A stretch of 64,000 nt of DNA, taken from positions 434,001-498,000 of the forward strand of contig NZ_BBMC01000002.1 of assembly GCF_000971255.1 (NCBI RefSeq), written 5' to 3'. Each line of letters starts with the position of its first letter. Position 1 is the stretch's first letter. The position numbers and the translations under genes were made by a program. Below the pieces are notes generated by a model. That model made no database searches, was not told the origin of the DNA, and saw only the letters and a program-made list of their open reading frames with translations. This document shows, in pieces, positions 27,533 to 37,066 of the stretch. The stretch is from Demequina rhizosphaerae (GTDB lineage: Bacteria > Actinomycetota > Actinomycetes > Actinomycetales > Demequinaceae).

Positions 27533-28357
27533 TCAGTACCAGCCCACGGACTCGGAGTGGCCCCACGCGGAGCACGGGGTGCCGTAGCGGCCGCTGATGT
27601 AGCCGAGGCCCCACGTGATCTGGGTCGCGGGGTTGGTCGCCCAGTCGGCGCCTGCGGTCGCCATCTTCGAGCCGGGCAGGGCCTGCGGGATGCCGTGCGC
27701 GCCCGAGTACGGGTTGTGCGCGTTCGGGTTCCAGCCGGACTCGCGCTGCCAGAGCGCGTCGAGGCACGACCACTCGGAGCCGGTCCAGCCGTACATGCTC
27801 GCGGCCATCTGCTGGCCGAGGGCGCGGGCGGTACCGGGCGAGACGGACGAGGTCGCCGGGACGGACGTCGACGACGTCGCCTCCTCGACCTCCTCCTTGG
27901 TGCCGACCGAGATGACCTCGTCGGTGGGCTGCTCGACGGTGAGCTTGAGCGTCTCGACGCGCGAGACCTCCTCGCCGTCGACGTAGGTGACGTCGTACGT
28001 GATGACCTGCGAGCCGGGTTCGCCCTCGGTCACGACCTCCTCGGTGCCCTTCTCGAGGTCCGGGTCGTCCTGCTTGACGGAGCCGGGCTTGATCGCGACC
28101 TCCTTGGTCTCCGTCTTGACGACGGCACCGTCGGACTTGTGGGTCGCGATCTCGGGAAGGGCGGCCAGGTCGGCCTGGGTGGCGACGGGCGTGTCGTCGG
28201 TGAGGGCGGGCACGGCGGCGGCGGCGATCGAGCCGACGGCGAACGATGCGACGGCGACTCCGAGGCCGACCTGCGTCAGCACGCGGGTCCGCACGCCGCG
28301 CTCGACGCGGCGCTCACGGCGCCCGCCAGGCATCGGGTTGGAACGTCGATAGCTCAC
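27533..28357 (-). CDS. Exported G5-domain protein with lysozyme-like C-terminus, in the rpfB position
   Basis: A 274-residue secreted protein. A basic N-terminus and hydrophobic segment ([25 protein letters not shown], ~24-48) form a signal or anchor. One G5 domain follows (~65-155: [21 protein letters not shown]...[18 protein letters not shown]), then a Ser/Thr linker and a C-terminal lysozyme-like domain (~190-274) with likely catalytic Glu in [20 protein letters not shown]. Its place between tatD and rsmA is that of rpfB in other Actinobacteria, but the DUF348 repeats and the usual Rpf catalytic sequence are not seen; the C-terminus is closer to aggregation-promoting-factor-like transglycosylases. 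It probably cleaves peptidoglycan. GTG at 28357 has GAGAGGA upstream. Confidence 0.85.
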   Translation of the reverse strand: MSYRRSNPMPGGRRERRVERGVRTRVLTQVGLGVAVASFAVGSIAAAAVPALTDDTPVATQADLAALPEIATHKSDGAVVKTETKEVAIKPGSVKQDDPDLEKGTEEVVTEGEPGSQVITYDVTYVDGEEVSRVETLKLTVEQPTDEVISVGTKEEVEEATSSTSVPATSSVSPGTARALGQQMAASMYGWTGSEWSCLDALWQRESGWNPNAHNPYSGAHGIPQALPGSKMATAGADWATNPATQITWGLGYISGRYGTPCSAWGHSESVGWY

Positions 28358-28481
28358 GTGGTCCTCTCGTCTCGCGACCGGTCGGCCGCGCTTCACTGAC
28401 GCCTTTTGTCTCATATTGATAACGACGATGTCCAACTCGACTTGAGTCAAGGGGGTTGTGGGATTTACCACACGGCGCCGA

Positions 28482-29330
28482 TTACCAGGGGCCATACAGC
28501 GTTTCGGAGGTCTGAGCGACGGTCTCGCACGCGACGGCCAGATCGACGTCGAGGACGCTCGCGACGGTCCGCATCGTCAACGGGACGAGGTACGGGGCGT
28601 TGGGCGCGCCGCGGTGCGGGTGCGGCGTGAGGAAGGGCGCGTCGGTCTCGACGAGCACCCGCGACAGCGGCGTCACCGCCAGCGCGGCGCGCAGGCCCTC
28701 GGCGTTCTTGAAGGTGACGGTGCCGGCGAACGACAGGTAGTAGCCGCGGTGCGCGCACAGGCGGGCCATCGCGGCGTCGCCCGAGTAGCAGTGGAAGACG
28801 GTCACCTCGGGTGCGCCGTCCCGCTCGAGCACGTCGAGCACGTCCGCGTGCGCGTCGCGGTCGTGGATCTGCAGCGGCAGGCCCAGCTCCTTGGCCAGCG
28901 CGATGTGGTCGCGGAAGGACCGGATCTGCGCGTCCCGCCCCTCCTCGGAGGTGCGGAAGTAGTCGAGCCCCGTCTCGCCGACGACCCGGATGCGGTCGCG
29001 GCGCGCGAGCGCGGCGATCTCCGCGAACGCGTCGTCGTACGACAGCCCGCTGTCGTGGGTGCCGGCCGCGTGCAGCGGCGCCTCGTTGGGATGGAGCGCG
29101 ACGCCGCCGAGCATCGTCGGGTGGCGGTCCACCGCGTCCGCGGTCCAGCGGGCGGAGTCGACCTCGCACCCGATCTGGACCACGCGGTCGACGCCCACGG
29201 CGGCGGCGTCCGCGAGACGCCGCTCGACCGTCAGCTCGGGATCGCCCGCGGGGAACTCGAGGTGGCAGTGGTTGTCGACCACGGCGACCGGCAGCGCCTC
29301 CGGCGCGGGCGGCCAGGCTCCGGCGCGCAT
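28482..29330 (-). CDS. tatD: TatD family metal-dependent deoxyribonuclease
   Basis: A 282-residue TIM-barrel hydrolase. Metal ligands: DNHCHLEF near the N-terminus, VGETGLDYFR, the His of LQIHDRDA and of VFHCYSGD, and the late VETDAPFLTPHPHRG. TatD enzymes are Mg-dependent 3'-5' exonucleases linked to DNA repair and turnover. It starts three bases after the metG stop, so they are co-transcribed, and lies upstream of the G5 protein with a 124-base gap that probably contains a separate promoter. Confidence 0.93.
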   Translation of the reverse strand: MRAGAWPPAPEALPVAVVDNHCHLEFPAGDPELTVERRLADAAAVGVDRVVQIGCEVDSARWTADAVDRHPTMLGGVALHPNEAPLHAAGTHDSGLSYDDAFAEIAALARRDRIRVVGETGLDYFRTSEEGRDAQIRSFRDHIALAKELGLPLQIHDRDAHADVLDVLERDGAPEVTVFHCYSGDAAMARLCAHRGYYLSFAGTVTFKNAEGLRAALAVTPLSRVLVETDAPFLTPHPHRGAPNAPYLVPLTMRTVASVLDVDLAVACETVAQTSETLYGPW

Positions 29331-29333
29331 CGG

Positions 29334-31121
29334 CTACTCGTCCGCCATCCGCTCGAGCTCCGCCTCGACCATCTCGTCGTCGAGCTTCTGGAAGATCGGC
29401 GACGGGGCCGGGACGGCGGTGCCGGCGACCAGGTCCGTGCGCCCCCAGCCGGCCACGGACGCGTAGTCGCCCTGGATGACCGGGTAGTGGCGGTCCGCGA
29501 GGTCGAGGTCGGCGACCTCGTTCATCTGCGGCATGGGCGCGAGCACGCCGGTGCCGCCGAGGGCCTCGTGCACCTTCTGCGCGCTGTGCGGCAGGAACGG
29601 CGACATCATCGTGTTCGCGTCGGACACCAGCTGGGCCGCGACCGCGAGGACCGTGCGCATGCGCTCCGGGTTCTCGTTCTTGAGCTTCCACGGGGCGGTG
29701 TCCGCGAGGTACTTGTTCGCGTCGCCGATCACGCGCATCGTCTCGCTGATCGCGGCGCGCTGGCGCTGCGTGCGGATGTGGTCGCCCACGGTCGTGAACG
29801 CCGACTCGGAGGCCGCGAGCGCGGCGCGGTCGACGTCCGCCAGCTCGCCCAGCGCCGGGATCTCGCCCACGTTCTTGTGCAGCAGCGACGCCGTGCGGTT
29901 GACGAGGTTGCCCCAGCCGGCGACGAGCTCGTCGTTGTTGCGGCGCTTGAACTCGGCCCACGTGAAGTCCGCGTCCGAGGTCTCCGGGCCCGCGACGGCG
30001 ATGAAGTAGCGCAGCGCGTCGGGCTGGTAGCGGGACAGCATGTCGCGCACGTAGATGACGTGGCCGCGCGACGAGGAGAACTTGGCGGACTCCATCGTGA
30101 GGAACTCGCTCGAGACCACCTCGGTGGGGAGCTGGAGGTCGCCGAACTCGCTGAGCGACCCGCCCCGCGCGCCGCGGCCGTTGGCGGCGATGAGCTCGCC
30201 GGGCCAGATCTGCGAGTGGAAGGTGATGTTGTCCTTGCCCATGAAGTAGTAGGACAGGGCCGCCGGGTCGTTCCACCACTGACGCCACGCGTCCGGGTCG
30301 CCCGAGCGGCGCGCCCACTCGATCGAGGCGCTCAGGTAGCCGATGACCGCGTCGAACCACACGTACAGGCGCTTGGCCGGGTTGTCCTCCCAGCCCTCGA
30401 GCGGCACCGGGATGCCCCAGTCGATGTCGCGCGTCATCGCGCGCGGGCGCACGTCGACGAGCAGGTTCTTGGAGAAGTTCATGACGTTGGGGCGCCAGCC
30501 CTGGCGCGAGCCGAGCCAGTCGGTGAGCGGCTGCACGAGCGCCGGCAGGTCGAGGAAGAAGTGCTCGGTCTCGACGAACTTGGGGGTCTCGCCGTTGATG
30601 CGGGACACCGGGTTCTTGAGGTCGATCGCGTCGAGCTGGTTGCCGCAGTTGTCGCACTGGTCGCCGCGCGCGCCGTCGTAGCCGCAGATGGGGCACGTGC
30701 CCTCGATGTAGCGGTCGGGCAGCGTGCGTCCGGTCGACGGGGAGATCGCGCCGCGGGTGGTCTCCGACAGCATGTAGCCGTTCGCGTGCACGGCCTTGAA
30801 CATGGCCTGCGCGACGGCATAGTGGTTGCCGGTGGTGGTGCGGGTGAAGAGGTCGTAGGACAGGCCCAGCTGGGTGAGGTCCTCGACGATGACGCGGTTG
30901 TAGCGGTCCGCGAGCTCCTGCGGGCTCACGCCCTCGCCCTCGGCCTGGACGAGGATCGGCGTGCCGTGCTCGTCGGTGCCCGAGACCATCAGGACGTCGT
31001 TGCCGGCGAGGCGCATGTAGCGGCTGAAGACGTCCGAGGGGACGCCGAACCCGGCGACGTGACCGATGTGGCGGGGGCCGTTGGCGTACGGCCAGGCGAC
31101 CGCGGACAGGATGCGTGACAT
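29334..31121 (-). CDS. metG: Methionyl-tRNA synthetase
   Basis: A 595-residue class I synthetase charging tRNA-Met. HIGH motif: [14 protein letters not shown] near the N-terminus. A zinc knuckle follows ([25 protein letters not shown], four Cys), placing it in the MetRS1 type. The KMSKS equivalent is KFSSSRG (~residue 345). The anticodon-binding helical domain follows; there is no C-terminal EMAP/Trbp111 tRNA-binding domain, so the protein is the short form. I prefer the ATG at 31121, which has AGGATGG about six bases upstream; an ATG at 31130 adds three residues. Confidence 0.97.
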   Translation of the reverse strand: MSRILSAVAWPYANGPRHIGHVAGFGVPSDVFSRYMRLAGNDVLMVSGTDEHGTPILVQAEGEGVSPQELADRYNRVIVEDLTQLGLSYDLFTRTTTGNHYAVAQAMFKAVHANGYMLSETTRGAISPSTGRTLPDRYIEGTCPICGYDGARGDQCDNCGNQLDAIDLKNPVSRINGETPKFVETEHFFLDLPALVQPLTDWLGSRQGWRPNVMNFSKNLLVDVRPRAMTRDIDWGIPVPLEGWEDNPAKRLYVWFDAVIGYLSASIEWARRSGDPDAWRQWWNDPAALSYYFMGKDNITFHSQIWPGELIAANGRGARGGSLSEFGDLQLPTEVVSSEFLTMESAKFSSSRGHVIYVRDMLSRYQPDALRYFIAVAGPETSDADFTWAEFKRRNNDELVAGWGNLVNRTASLLHKNVGEIPALGELADVDRAALAASESAFTTVGDHIRTQRQRAAISETMRVIGDANKYLADTAPWKLKNENPERMRTVLAVAAQLVSDANTMMSPFLPHSAQKVHEALGGTGVLAPMPQMNEVADLDLADRHYPVIQGDYASVAGWGRTDLVAGTAVPAPSPIFQKLDDEMVEAELERMADE

Positions 31122-31245
31122 GGCGTCCATCCTAGTGTTCGCGGAGGGGTCGTCCTCCTGGCGGGCGACGATGCGCGAACTGCGAGGATTCCGGGTGAGA
31201 ACCGGGCGCTTCTCGCCTGCGGATCCCCAGGTAATCGATGCACGC

Positions 31246-31284
31246 GGGCAGGGCGCGGGCCGAGGTGCGGGGCGGGCCCTGCCC
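31246..31284 (-). terminator. Possible terminator downstream of the VanY-like gene
   Basis: GGGCAGGGC (31246-31254) pairs with GCCCTGCCC (31276-31284) across a 21-base loop that itself is GC-rich. It ends two bases before the stop codon of the carboxypeptidase gene on the minus strand. The large loop makes this a moderate call. Confidence 0.4.
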
Positions 31285-31286
31285 CC

Positions 31287-32129
31287 CTACCGATAGTCGG
31301 GCGCGGGATCGAGCGCGAAGTACTCCTCGAGGGTGGCGATGCCGCCCTCGTGCATCGCGGCGGCGACCTCGAGCCCCACGTAGCGCAGGTGCCACGGCTC
31401 GTAGATGTAGCCGGTCACCGCGTCCGAGCCCTCGGGATAGCGCACGATGAACCCGTGCTCCCACGCGTGCGCCGCCAGGTACTGGCCCGCCGCGGTGGTC
31501 GCGAAGCACGCCTGGAGCGTGCACACGCCGTTGCCCACGTCGGCGGCGAGACCGGTCTGGTGCTCGGAGTACCCGGGCCGCGCGGAGAAGCGGTCCGCGC
31601 CGGCCTGCCCCCGCGAGCGCGAGTAGCCCGTGTAGAGGGAGCTCTGGAGGTCGTACGCGCGGTAGCCGGTCGAGATGGAGAAGCCGGCGCCCTCCTCCAC
31701 CGCCGCGTCGTGCAGCGCCGTCATGGCCGCCGCGGCCTCCGCGCGCATCGTCACCCCGCCGGGGATGCCCTCGACCGTGACGAGGTCCTCCGGCACGTAG
31801 TCCGCGGGGTCGAGCGGCCGCTGCTTGTTGACGACCACGGTGAGCGACGCGGGGTCGTCGACGTCGGGCGCCGTCACCTCGACCAGCGGCGTGCGCGCGG
31901 CCGCGGGCTCCGGGGAGGCGGTGATCGCCGCGAGGGACGATGCGGTGGGCGAGGGCGTCGGCGAGGAGGCGGCGACGGTCGCGGCGGCGGGCTCGGTGCC
32001 CGCCACGAGCGGCCACTCCTCGGGCGGCGGGACGAGCGCGCCCGCGCCGAGCCCGAGCCCGAAGCACGACGAGGCGACGACGGCGGCGGGGACGAGGCGG
32101 CGCCGGCGACGCGGCGACGCCGCGCTCAC
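31287..32129 (-). CDS. D-alanyl-D-alanine carboxypeptidase, VanY/LAS family
   Basis: A 280-residue exported peptidase. The N-terminus is basic (RRRRR) followed by a hydrophobic signal or anchor (VPAAVVASSCFGLGLGAGALV), then a long Ala/Ser/Thr/Pro linker (~40-100). The catalytic LAS-fold domain has zinc ligands in GYSEHQTGLAADVG and EPWHLRYVG, with Glu in between. Such enzymes trim the terminal D-Ala of peptidoglycan stem peptides. One GGGACGATGCG word (31935-31944) lies in the low-complexity linker. The GTG start overlaps the rsmI stop (GTGA), so expression is coupled. Confidence 0.9.
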   Translation of the reverse strand: MSAASPRRRRRLVPAAVVASSCFGLGLGAGALVPPPEEWPLVAGTEPAAATVAASSPTPSPTASSLAAITASPEPAAARTPLVEVTAPDVDDPASLTVVVNKQRPLDPADYVPEDLVTVEGIPGGVTMRAEAAAAMTALHDAAVEEGAGFSISTGYRAYDLQSSLYTGYSRSRGQAGADRFSARPGYSEHQTGLAADVGNGVCTLQACFATTAAGQYLAAHAWEHGFIVRYPEGSDAVTGYIYEPWHLRYVGLEVAAAMHEGGIATLEEYFALDPAPDYR

Positions 32130-32965
32130 CCGGCGGCCCGCGCCGCCAGCACCGCGGCGTAGAGCTCGCGGCTGGGGACCCCCGCCGTCGCGGCGACGTC
32201 CGCCACCGCGGCCTTGGCCCGCTCCCCCGCGGCCACGCGGGCGAGCACCTCGTCGACCAGGGCGGGGACGCCGGGCGCCTCCGCCGCGCGACCCTCGACC
32301 GTCACGACGATCTCGCCGCGCGGCTCCTTCTCCCCGGCCCACGCGGCGAGCTCCGCGAGCGTGCCGCGACGGGTCTCCTCGTACGTCTTGGTGAGCTCGC
32401 GCGACACGGACGCGCGGCGGTCGCCGCCCCACGCCTCGGCCATGGCCGCGAGCGTCGCGGCGAGCCGGTGCGGCGCCTCGAAGAAGACGAGCGTGCGCTC
32501 CTCGGTGGCGAGCGACCCCAGGCGGGTCGCGCGCTCCCCCGGCTTGCGCGGCAGGAAGCCCTCGAACGCGAAGCGGTCGGTCGGCAGCCCCGACAGCGCG
32601 AGCGCCGCGAGCGCTGCCGACGGTCCCGGCAGCACGGTGACGTCGACGCCCGCGGCCGCGGCGGCCTCGACCACCCGGAAGCCGGGGTCGGACACCGCGG
32701 GCATGCCCGCGTCGGACACGACGACGACGGTGTCCCCGGCGCCGGCGCGCGCGACGAGCGCCGCCGCGGAGTCGCCCTCGTTGTGGTCGTGGTGCGCGAC
32801 GGTCTCACCCTGGATCCGGATCCCGAGCCGACCCGCCAGGTCGCGCAGCCGGCGCGTGTCCTCGGCGGCGACCACGTCCGCGGTCGCGAGCGCCTCGCGC
32901 AGCCGATCGGACGCGTCGCCGACGTTCCCGATGGGCGTCGCGGCGAGCACGATCCGTCCAGTCAT
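32126..32965 (-). CDS. rsmI: 16S rRNA (cytidine1402-2'-O)-methyltransferase
   Basis: A 279-residue tetrapyrrole-methylase-fold protein that methylates C1402 of 16S rRNA at the P-site. The sequence starts GRIVLAATPIGNVGDAS, followed by ADVVAAEDTRRLRDL, VVVSDAGMPAVSDPG and VLPGPSAALAALALSGLPTDRFAFEGFLPRK, all standard RsmI blocks. It lies divergent from the protein O-mannosyltransferase gene with 64 bases between, the usual actinobacterial arrangement. Confidence 0.95.
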   Translation of the reverse strand: MTGRIVLAATPIGNVGDASDRLREALATADVVAAEDTRRLRDLAGRLGIRIQGETVAHHDHNEGDSAAALVARAGAGDTVVVVSDAGMPAVSDPGFRVVEAAAAAGVDVTVLPGPSAALAALALSGLPTDRFAFEGFLPRKPGERATRLGSLATEERTLVFFEAPHRLAATLAAMAEAWGGDRRASVSRELTKTYEETRRGTLAELAAWAGEKEPRGEIVVTVEGRAAEAPGVPALVDEVLARVAAGERAKAAVADVAATAGVPSRELYAAVLAARAAG

Positions 32966-33029
32966 GTCCCCAGGGTCGCACACGCCGCGGCGCGGCCGGA
33001 CCGGCACCGCGCGCGGCTAGGCTTCGCGT

Positions 33030-34547
33030 GTGAATCTCGCGACGCTGTGGCGCTGGCGCGCCGCCCTCATGGCCGTCGGCGTCGGCGTCCTGGCCGCGAT
33101 CCTCCGCCTCGCGTCGCTGTCGGATCCCCACGCGCTCGTGTTCGACGAGGTCTTCTACGCGCGCGGCGGGTACTCGCTCACCGAGCTGGGCTACGAGGGC
33201 GACTGGACGGGCGACGACCAGGCCTTCGTGTCGGGCGACACGTCGGGGCTCACGACCGAGGGCGACTACGTCGTGCACCCCATGGTCGGGAAGCTGCTCA
33301 TCGCGCTGGGCATCGAGATCTTCGGCAACGACCCGTTCGGCTGGCGCGTCGTCGGCGCGGTGCTCGGCGCGCTCACCGCGGTGCTCGTGGCGCTCGCCGC
33401 GCGACGCCTGTTCCGGTCGACGCTGTGGGGCGGCGTCGCGGGCGTGCTCGTCGCGGTCGACGGCGAGGCCATCGTGCTGTCGCGCACCGCGATCCTCGAC
33501 GGCTACCTCGCGTTCTTCGTCGCGCTCGGCTTCTGGCTGCTGGTGGTCGACCGGGACCGGACGCGCGCGCGGCTCGAGGAACGGGTCGCGCACGCGCGGA
33601 GAGAGCTCGGCCTGGCGCCCGATGCGCCGCTGCCCGGGCTCGGCCCGCGCACCGGCATCCGCTGGTGGCGGCTCGCGGCGATCCTCGCCTTCGCGCTCGC
33701 CGGCTCGGTGAAGTGGTCCGGCTTCTACTTCGCGGCCGTGCTGCTCGTGCTGTCCGTGGTGTGGGACGTGCTCGCGCGCCGCGACGTGGGATGCGAGCGG
33801 TGGTTCGCCGGGGCCTTCGCGCGGGCGGTCCCCGCGGGGCTCGCGACGCTCGTCATCGTTCCGGTGGTCTACGTCGCGACGTGGGCGAACTGGTTCCTCA
33901 CCGACGGCTCGTACGACCGGCATTGGGCGGAGGACCACCCCGGCGAGGGCCTCACGTGGCTGCCGGATGCGCTCAACTCGCTGGTCCACTACCACCTGCA
34001 GATGTGGGACTTCCACACGGGCCTCACCACCGAGCACAACTACATGTCCAACCCGTGGCTGTGGCTGGTGCAGTGGCGGCCCACGGCCTTCTACTTCGAG
34101 GACGTGCCGGACGTCGACTGTGGCGCCGAGCGGTGCGTGAGCGCGGTCCACGCGCTGGGCAACCCGCTGCTGTGGTGGCTCGCGACCGCCGCGCTCGTGT
34201 GGGCGCTGTGGCGGGTGATCCGCCGCGGCGACATCCTCGCGCTGTCGGTGTCCGCAGGCGTGCTCGCCGGCTGGGTGCCGTGGCTGCCGTACGCCTACCG
34301 CACGATCTTCACGTTCTACTCGGTCGCGTTCATGCCGTTCATGGTGCTCACGCTCGTGTGGGCGCTAAGGCGCATCGCGCAGCCGGACGAGCTCGAGGGC
34401 GGCTGGTCGCGCCGCGGCACCATCGCGGTCGGCTGCATCCTCGCCGCGATCCTGCTGGTCTCGGGGCTGTTCATGCCGCTGTGGGTGGGCACACCCATCC
34501 CGTTCCGCTACTGGCAGGCGCACATGTGGCTGCCCAGCTGGATCTGA
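33030..34547 (+). CDS. Protein O-mannosyltransferase (GT39)
   Basis: A 505-residue polytopic enzyme that transfers mannose from polyprenyl-phosphate-mannose to Ser/Thr of exported proteins. The first extracytoplasmic loop carries the catalytic Asp-Glu in DPHALVFDEVFYARGGYSL (residues 39-40). Other family blocks: HPMVGKLLIALGIEIFGNDPFGWRVVGA, SRTAILDGYLAFFVALGFWLLVVDRDR, GSVKWSGFYFA and HLQMWDFHTGLTTEHNYMSNPWLWLVQWRP. About ten to eleven transmembrane helices. GTG start at 33030. Glycosylated substrates may include the many lipoproteins and exported proteins here with Ser/Thr/Pro linkers; that is inference. Confidence 0.94.
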   Translation: MNLATLWRWRAALMAVGVGVLAAILRLASLSDPHALVFDEVFYARGGYSLTELGYEGDWTGDDQAFVSGDTSGLTTEGDYVVHPMVGKLLIALGIEIFGNDPFGWRVVGAVLGALTAVLVALAARRLFRSTLWGGVAGVLVAVDGEAIVLSRTAILDGYLAFFVALGFWLLVVDRDRTRARLEERVAHARRELGLAPDAPLPGLGPRTGIRWWRLAAILAFALAGSVKWSGFYFAAVLLVLSVVWDVLARRDVGCERWFAGAFARAVPAGLATLVIVPVVYVATWANWFLTDGSYDRHWAEDHPGEGLTWLPDALNSLVHYHLQMWDFHTGLTTEHNYMSNPWLWLVQWRPTAFYFEDVPDVDCGAERCVSAVHALGNPLLWWLATAALVWALWRVIRRGDILALSVSAGVLAGWVPWLPYAYRTIFTFYSVAFMPFMVLTLVWALRRIAQPDELEGGWSRRGTIAVGCILAAILLVSGLFMPLWVGTPIPFRYWQAHMWLPSWI

Positions 34548-34556
34548 CGGGCCCGC

Positions 34557-35000
34557 TCAGCCGTCGCGGTGCTCGATGAGCCGCGACAGGATGATCGCGC
34601 TGCGGGTCTTGTCGACCTGCGGCGCGAGCCGCACGTGCTCGAGCGCCGCCTCGAGGTCCGTCATCGTCGAGGCGCGCAGCCGGACGATCGCGTCCGCCTG
34701 CCCCGTGACCGTGAAGGCCTCGACGACGTTGGGGATCGACTTGAGGATGCGCCGGAGCTCGTCGGGCGCGACCGTGCCCGTGCAGAACACCTCGACATAG
34801 GCCTCGGTGCCGGCTCCGTCGAGCTCGGGGTCGAGGCGCACATGGAATCCCTGGATGGCGCCGTCGGCCACCATCCGATCGACTCGACGCTTCACCGCCG
34901 ACGGTGACAGGCCGATGCGCGCGCCCATCTCCGCATAGCTGGCGCGGCCGTCCACGCGCAGCTCCGCGATGATGCGTCGGTCCAGGTCGTCGAGCGACAT
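34557..35000 (-). CDS. Lrp/AsnC family transcriptional regulator
   Basis: A 147-residue regulator: N-terminal winged helix-turn-helix (LDDLDRRIIAELRVDGRASYAEMGARIGLSPSAVKRRVDRM, ~3-45) and C-terminal RAM ligand/oligomer domain (GTEAYVEVFCTGTVAPDELRRILKSIPNVVEAFTVTGQADAIVRL). These sense amino acids and often regulate their own transport or catabolism. The ATG at 35000 has a GGGGGGAG site seven bases upstream. Its stop is nine bases from the convergent mannosyltransferase stop. The target is not obvious; the divergent HdeD-like gene lies 199 bases away. Confidence 0.92.
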   Translation of the reverse strand: MSLDDLDRRIIAELRVDGRASYAEMGARIGLSPSAVKRRVDRMVADGAIQGFHVRLDPELDGAGTEAYVEVFCTGTVAPDELRRILKSIPNVVEAFTVTGQADAIVRLRASTMTDLEAALEHVRLAPQVDKTRSAIILSRLIEHRDG

Positions 35001-35199
35001 GACTGCTCCCCCCTCGCAAGCAACCTGCATCCGAGCGACCATTCTCGCACGCAAGGGGCGCATTGTGCACAAAAGCCTCACCATTGCATCGTCAGCACGC
35101 GCGTATGGACGCCCCGCGGAGATTCCGTCACGCCGCGCCTCGGCGGCGGTAGCGTGAGATCAGCCGCCACGCGGAGGCGGGTCCGCGAGAGGAGCTCTC

Positions 35200-35796
35200 A
35201 TGCAGGAGACCAGGAACATCGGCTTCGAGCTGGACGCGCGGGAGCTGACCGCGCGCGCGATCACGGCGGTGCGCGTGATGTTCGCCGTGCTGGGCATCGT
35301 CGCGCTCGGCGTCGGCATCGCGCTCATGGTGTGGCCCGGGCACACGCTCAGCGTGGGCGCGGTGCTGATCGGCATCTACTTCGCGGTCGCGGGCGTGGCC
35401 CGCATCGCGATGGGCATCCTCGGCTCGGCGCTGTCGGGCGGCCTGCGCGCCCTCGCGATCATCATGGGAGTGCTCATGCTCCTCGCGGGCGTCATCACGC
35501 TCCGGAATCTCGAGGCCTCCGCGGCGGTGCTGCTGCTCGTGGTCGCCATCACCATCGGCATCGGCTGGATCATCGACGGCATCATGGTGCTCGTCGAGTC
35601 CGGGAAGGCACGATCGCGCGGCTGGGCGATCACGTACGGCATCATCAGCATCATCGCCGGCGCGGTCGTGCTCGGCTCGCCCGCGATCACCGCCACCGTG
35701 CTCGTGTGGATCGCCGCGTTCGTCTTCGTCGTGCTCGGCATCGTCGGCCTCGTGCGCGCCTTCACGTTCGGCCGGCACACGGAGGCCGCGCTGTGA
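35200..35796 (+). CDS. HdeD-like (DUF308) membrane protein
   Basis: A 198-residue protein with six predicted transmembrane helices arranged in three pairs, typical of the DUF308/HdeD family: VMFAVLGIVALGVGIALMVWPGHTLSVGAVLIGIYFAVAGVA, then LRALAIIMGVLMLLAGVITL and so on. Family members are linked to acid or envelope stress, without a molecular function. The stop overlaps the GTG start of the AI-2E-family gene, so they share a transcript. GAGAGGAG precedes the ATG. Confidence 0.85.
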   Translation: MQETRNIGFELDARELTARAITAVRVMFAVLGIVALGVGIALMVWPGHTLSVGAVLIGIYFAVAGVARIAMGILGSALSGGLRALAIIMGVLMLLAGVITLRNLEASAAVLLLVVAITIGIGWIIDGIMVLVESGKARSRGWAITYGIISIIAGAVVLGSPAITATVLVWIAAFVFVVLGIVGLVRAFTFGRHTEAAL

Positions 35797-37004
35797 GCGC
35801 CGACGCCTCGTCGCCCGACACCGAGGAGCTCCCGGAGGACGTCGCGCGCGCGGCGGCCGTGCAGGCGGCGCAGCGCGCGGAGGAGCCCGCCCCGCTCTGG
35901 GTCGACGCGTTCGTCCGGCGCTCCCTCTGGCGCGCCGTGGGCGTGGTCCTCCTCGTCCTCGCGGCGATCTGGGTCGCGTTCCAGATGCGCCACCTCATCG
36001 GGATCCTGGTGTTCTCCCTGTTCATCGCCCTCGCGATGCTGCCGGGCGTCACGATGCTGCACCGCCGCTACGGGATGCGTCGCGGTGCGGCCGTGGGGCT
36101 GATGTACCTCGCCGCGGTGCTGCTCGGCGTGTTCATGGTCGCGGTGCTCATCCCCGCGATCGCGCGCTTCGCCGACGCCGTCCACGACAACCTCCCCGGC
36201 TGGACGTCCGCCCTGAGCGAGTGGAGCCAGGACGTGCTGGGGCTCCCGATCGACACCACCGGGACGGACGACGCCCTCACCAGCTTCTCCGACCTCATGG
36301 CGACGTGGTCGGACGAGGTGCTCGGGATCGTGACCTCCGGCATCGGGCTGATCTTCGACCTCTTCACCGTCGCGATGTTCGCGTTCTACATCGCCGCCCA
36401 GTGGCCGCAGATCATGCGCGCGTTCATGTCACGCATGCCCCCGGCCCGCCAGCGCACGTTCGCGTGGATCGCGGACACGTCGATCGAGCAGACGGGCGGC
36501 TACTTCTACTCGCGCGTGCTCCTCATGGGCGTATGCGGCGGCCTCGCCTTCGTCGTGATGCTGCTCATCGGGCTGCCGCTCGTCTACGCGATCCCGCTCG
36601 CGCTGTTCATGGGCTTCGTGTCCGAGTTCATCCCGTTCATCGGCACCTACATCGGGGCGGCGCTGCCGATCATCATCGTGCTCGCGGTGCAGGGCCTCGT
36701 GCCGGCGCTCATCCTGCTCGCGTGGGTGCTCGTCTACCAGCAGGCCGAGAACTACTGGCTGAGCCCCCGCTTCTCGTCCCAGACGATGGAGCTCAACGGC
36801 GCGGTCGCGTTCGGCGGCGCCCTCGCGGGCGGCGCGATCGCCGGACCTCTGGGCGCCTTCATGGCGCTGCCCGTCGCGGCGCTCATCACCGCGATCGTCA
36901 AGAACTCGGGGCGGACCTACGACGTCATCACGATCGACGACGCGAGCCCCGCCGCCGAGCCGGTCCGCGCATCGTCCCCCGCGAAGGACGCGCCGGAGGG
37001 CTGA
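35793..37004 (+). CDS. AI-2E family transporter (PerM/TqsA-like)
   Basis: A 403-residue membrane protein. Helices surround the family region: FSLFIALAMLPGVTMLHRRYGMRRGAAVGLMYL, TVAMFAFYIAAQWPQIMRAFMSRMPPARQR, YFYSRVLLMGVCGGLAFVVMLLIGLPL, FMGFVSEFIPFIGTYIGAALPIIIVL and LSPRFSSQTMELNGAVAFGGALAGGAIAGPLGAFMALPVAA. Members export autoinducer-2 or act as Na+/H+ antiporters; neither can be chosen. A CGCATCGTCC copy (36968-36977) lies in the last dozen codons (RASSPAK), an unconstrained tail. A strong terminator follows. Confidence 0.88.
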   Translation: MSADASSPDTEELPEDVARAAAVQAAQRAEEPAPLWVDAFVRRSLWRAVGVVLLVLAAIWVAFQMRHLIGILVFSLFIALAMLPGVTMLHRRYGMRRGAAVGLMYLAAVLLGVFMVAVLIPAIARFADAVHDNLPGWTSALSEWSQDVLGLPIDTTGTDDALTSFSDLMATWSDEVLGIVTSGIGLIFDLFTVAMFAFYIAAQWPQIMRAFMSRMPPARQRTFAWIADTSIEQTGGYFYSRVLLMGVCGGLAFVVMLLIGLPLVYAIPLALFMGFVSEFIPFIGTYIGAALPIIIVLAVQGLVPALILLAWVLVYQQAENYWLSPRFSSQTMELNGAVAFGGALAGGAIAGPLGAFMALPVAALITAIVKNSGRTYDVITIDDASPAAEPVRASSPAKDAPEG

Positions 37005-37020
37005 CCCGGCCCCGAACGCG

Positions 37021-37052
37021 ACGAAGGCCCCGGCGGATGCCGGGGCCTTCGT
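37021..37052. terminator. Intrinsic hairpin terminator
   Basis: ACGAAGGCCCCGGC (37021-37034) and GCCGGGGCCTTCGT (37039-37052) form a perfect 14-bp stem with loop GGAT, between the convergent AI-2E-family gene and the FKBP gene. It can work on both strands. Confidence 0.9.
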
Positions 37053-37066
37053 GCGTGACGCGAGGG

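Noticed and set aside
30000-31121. Missing KMSKS motif in methionyl-tRNA synthetase as a sign of inactivity
   Set aside because: KFSSSRG is a common variant of the motif in bacterial MetRS; the HIGH motif and zinc knuckle are intact.
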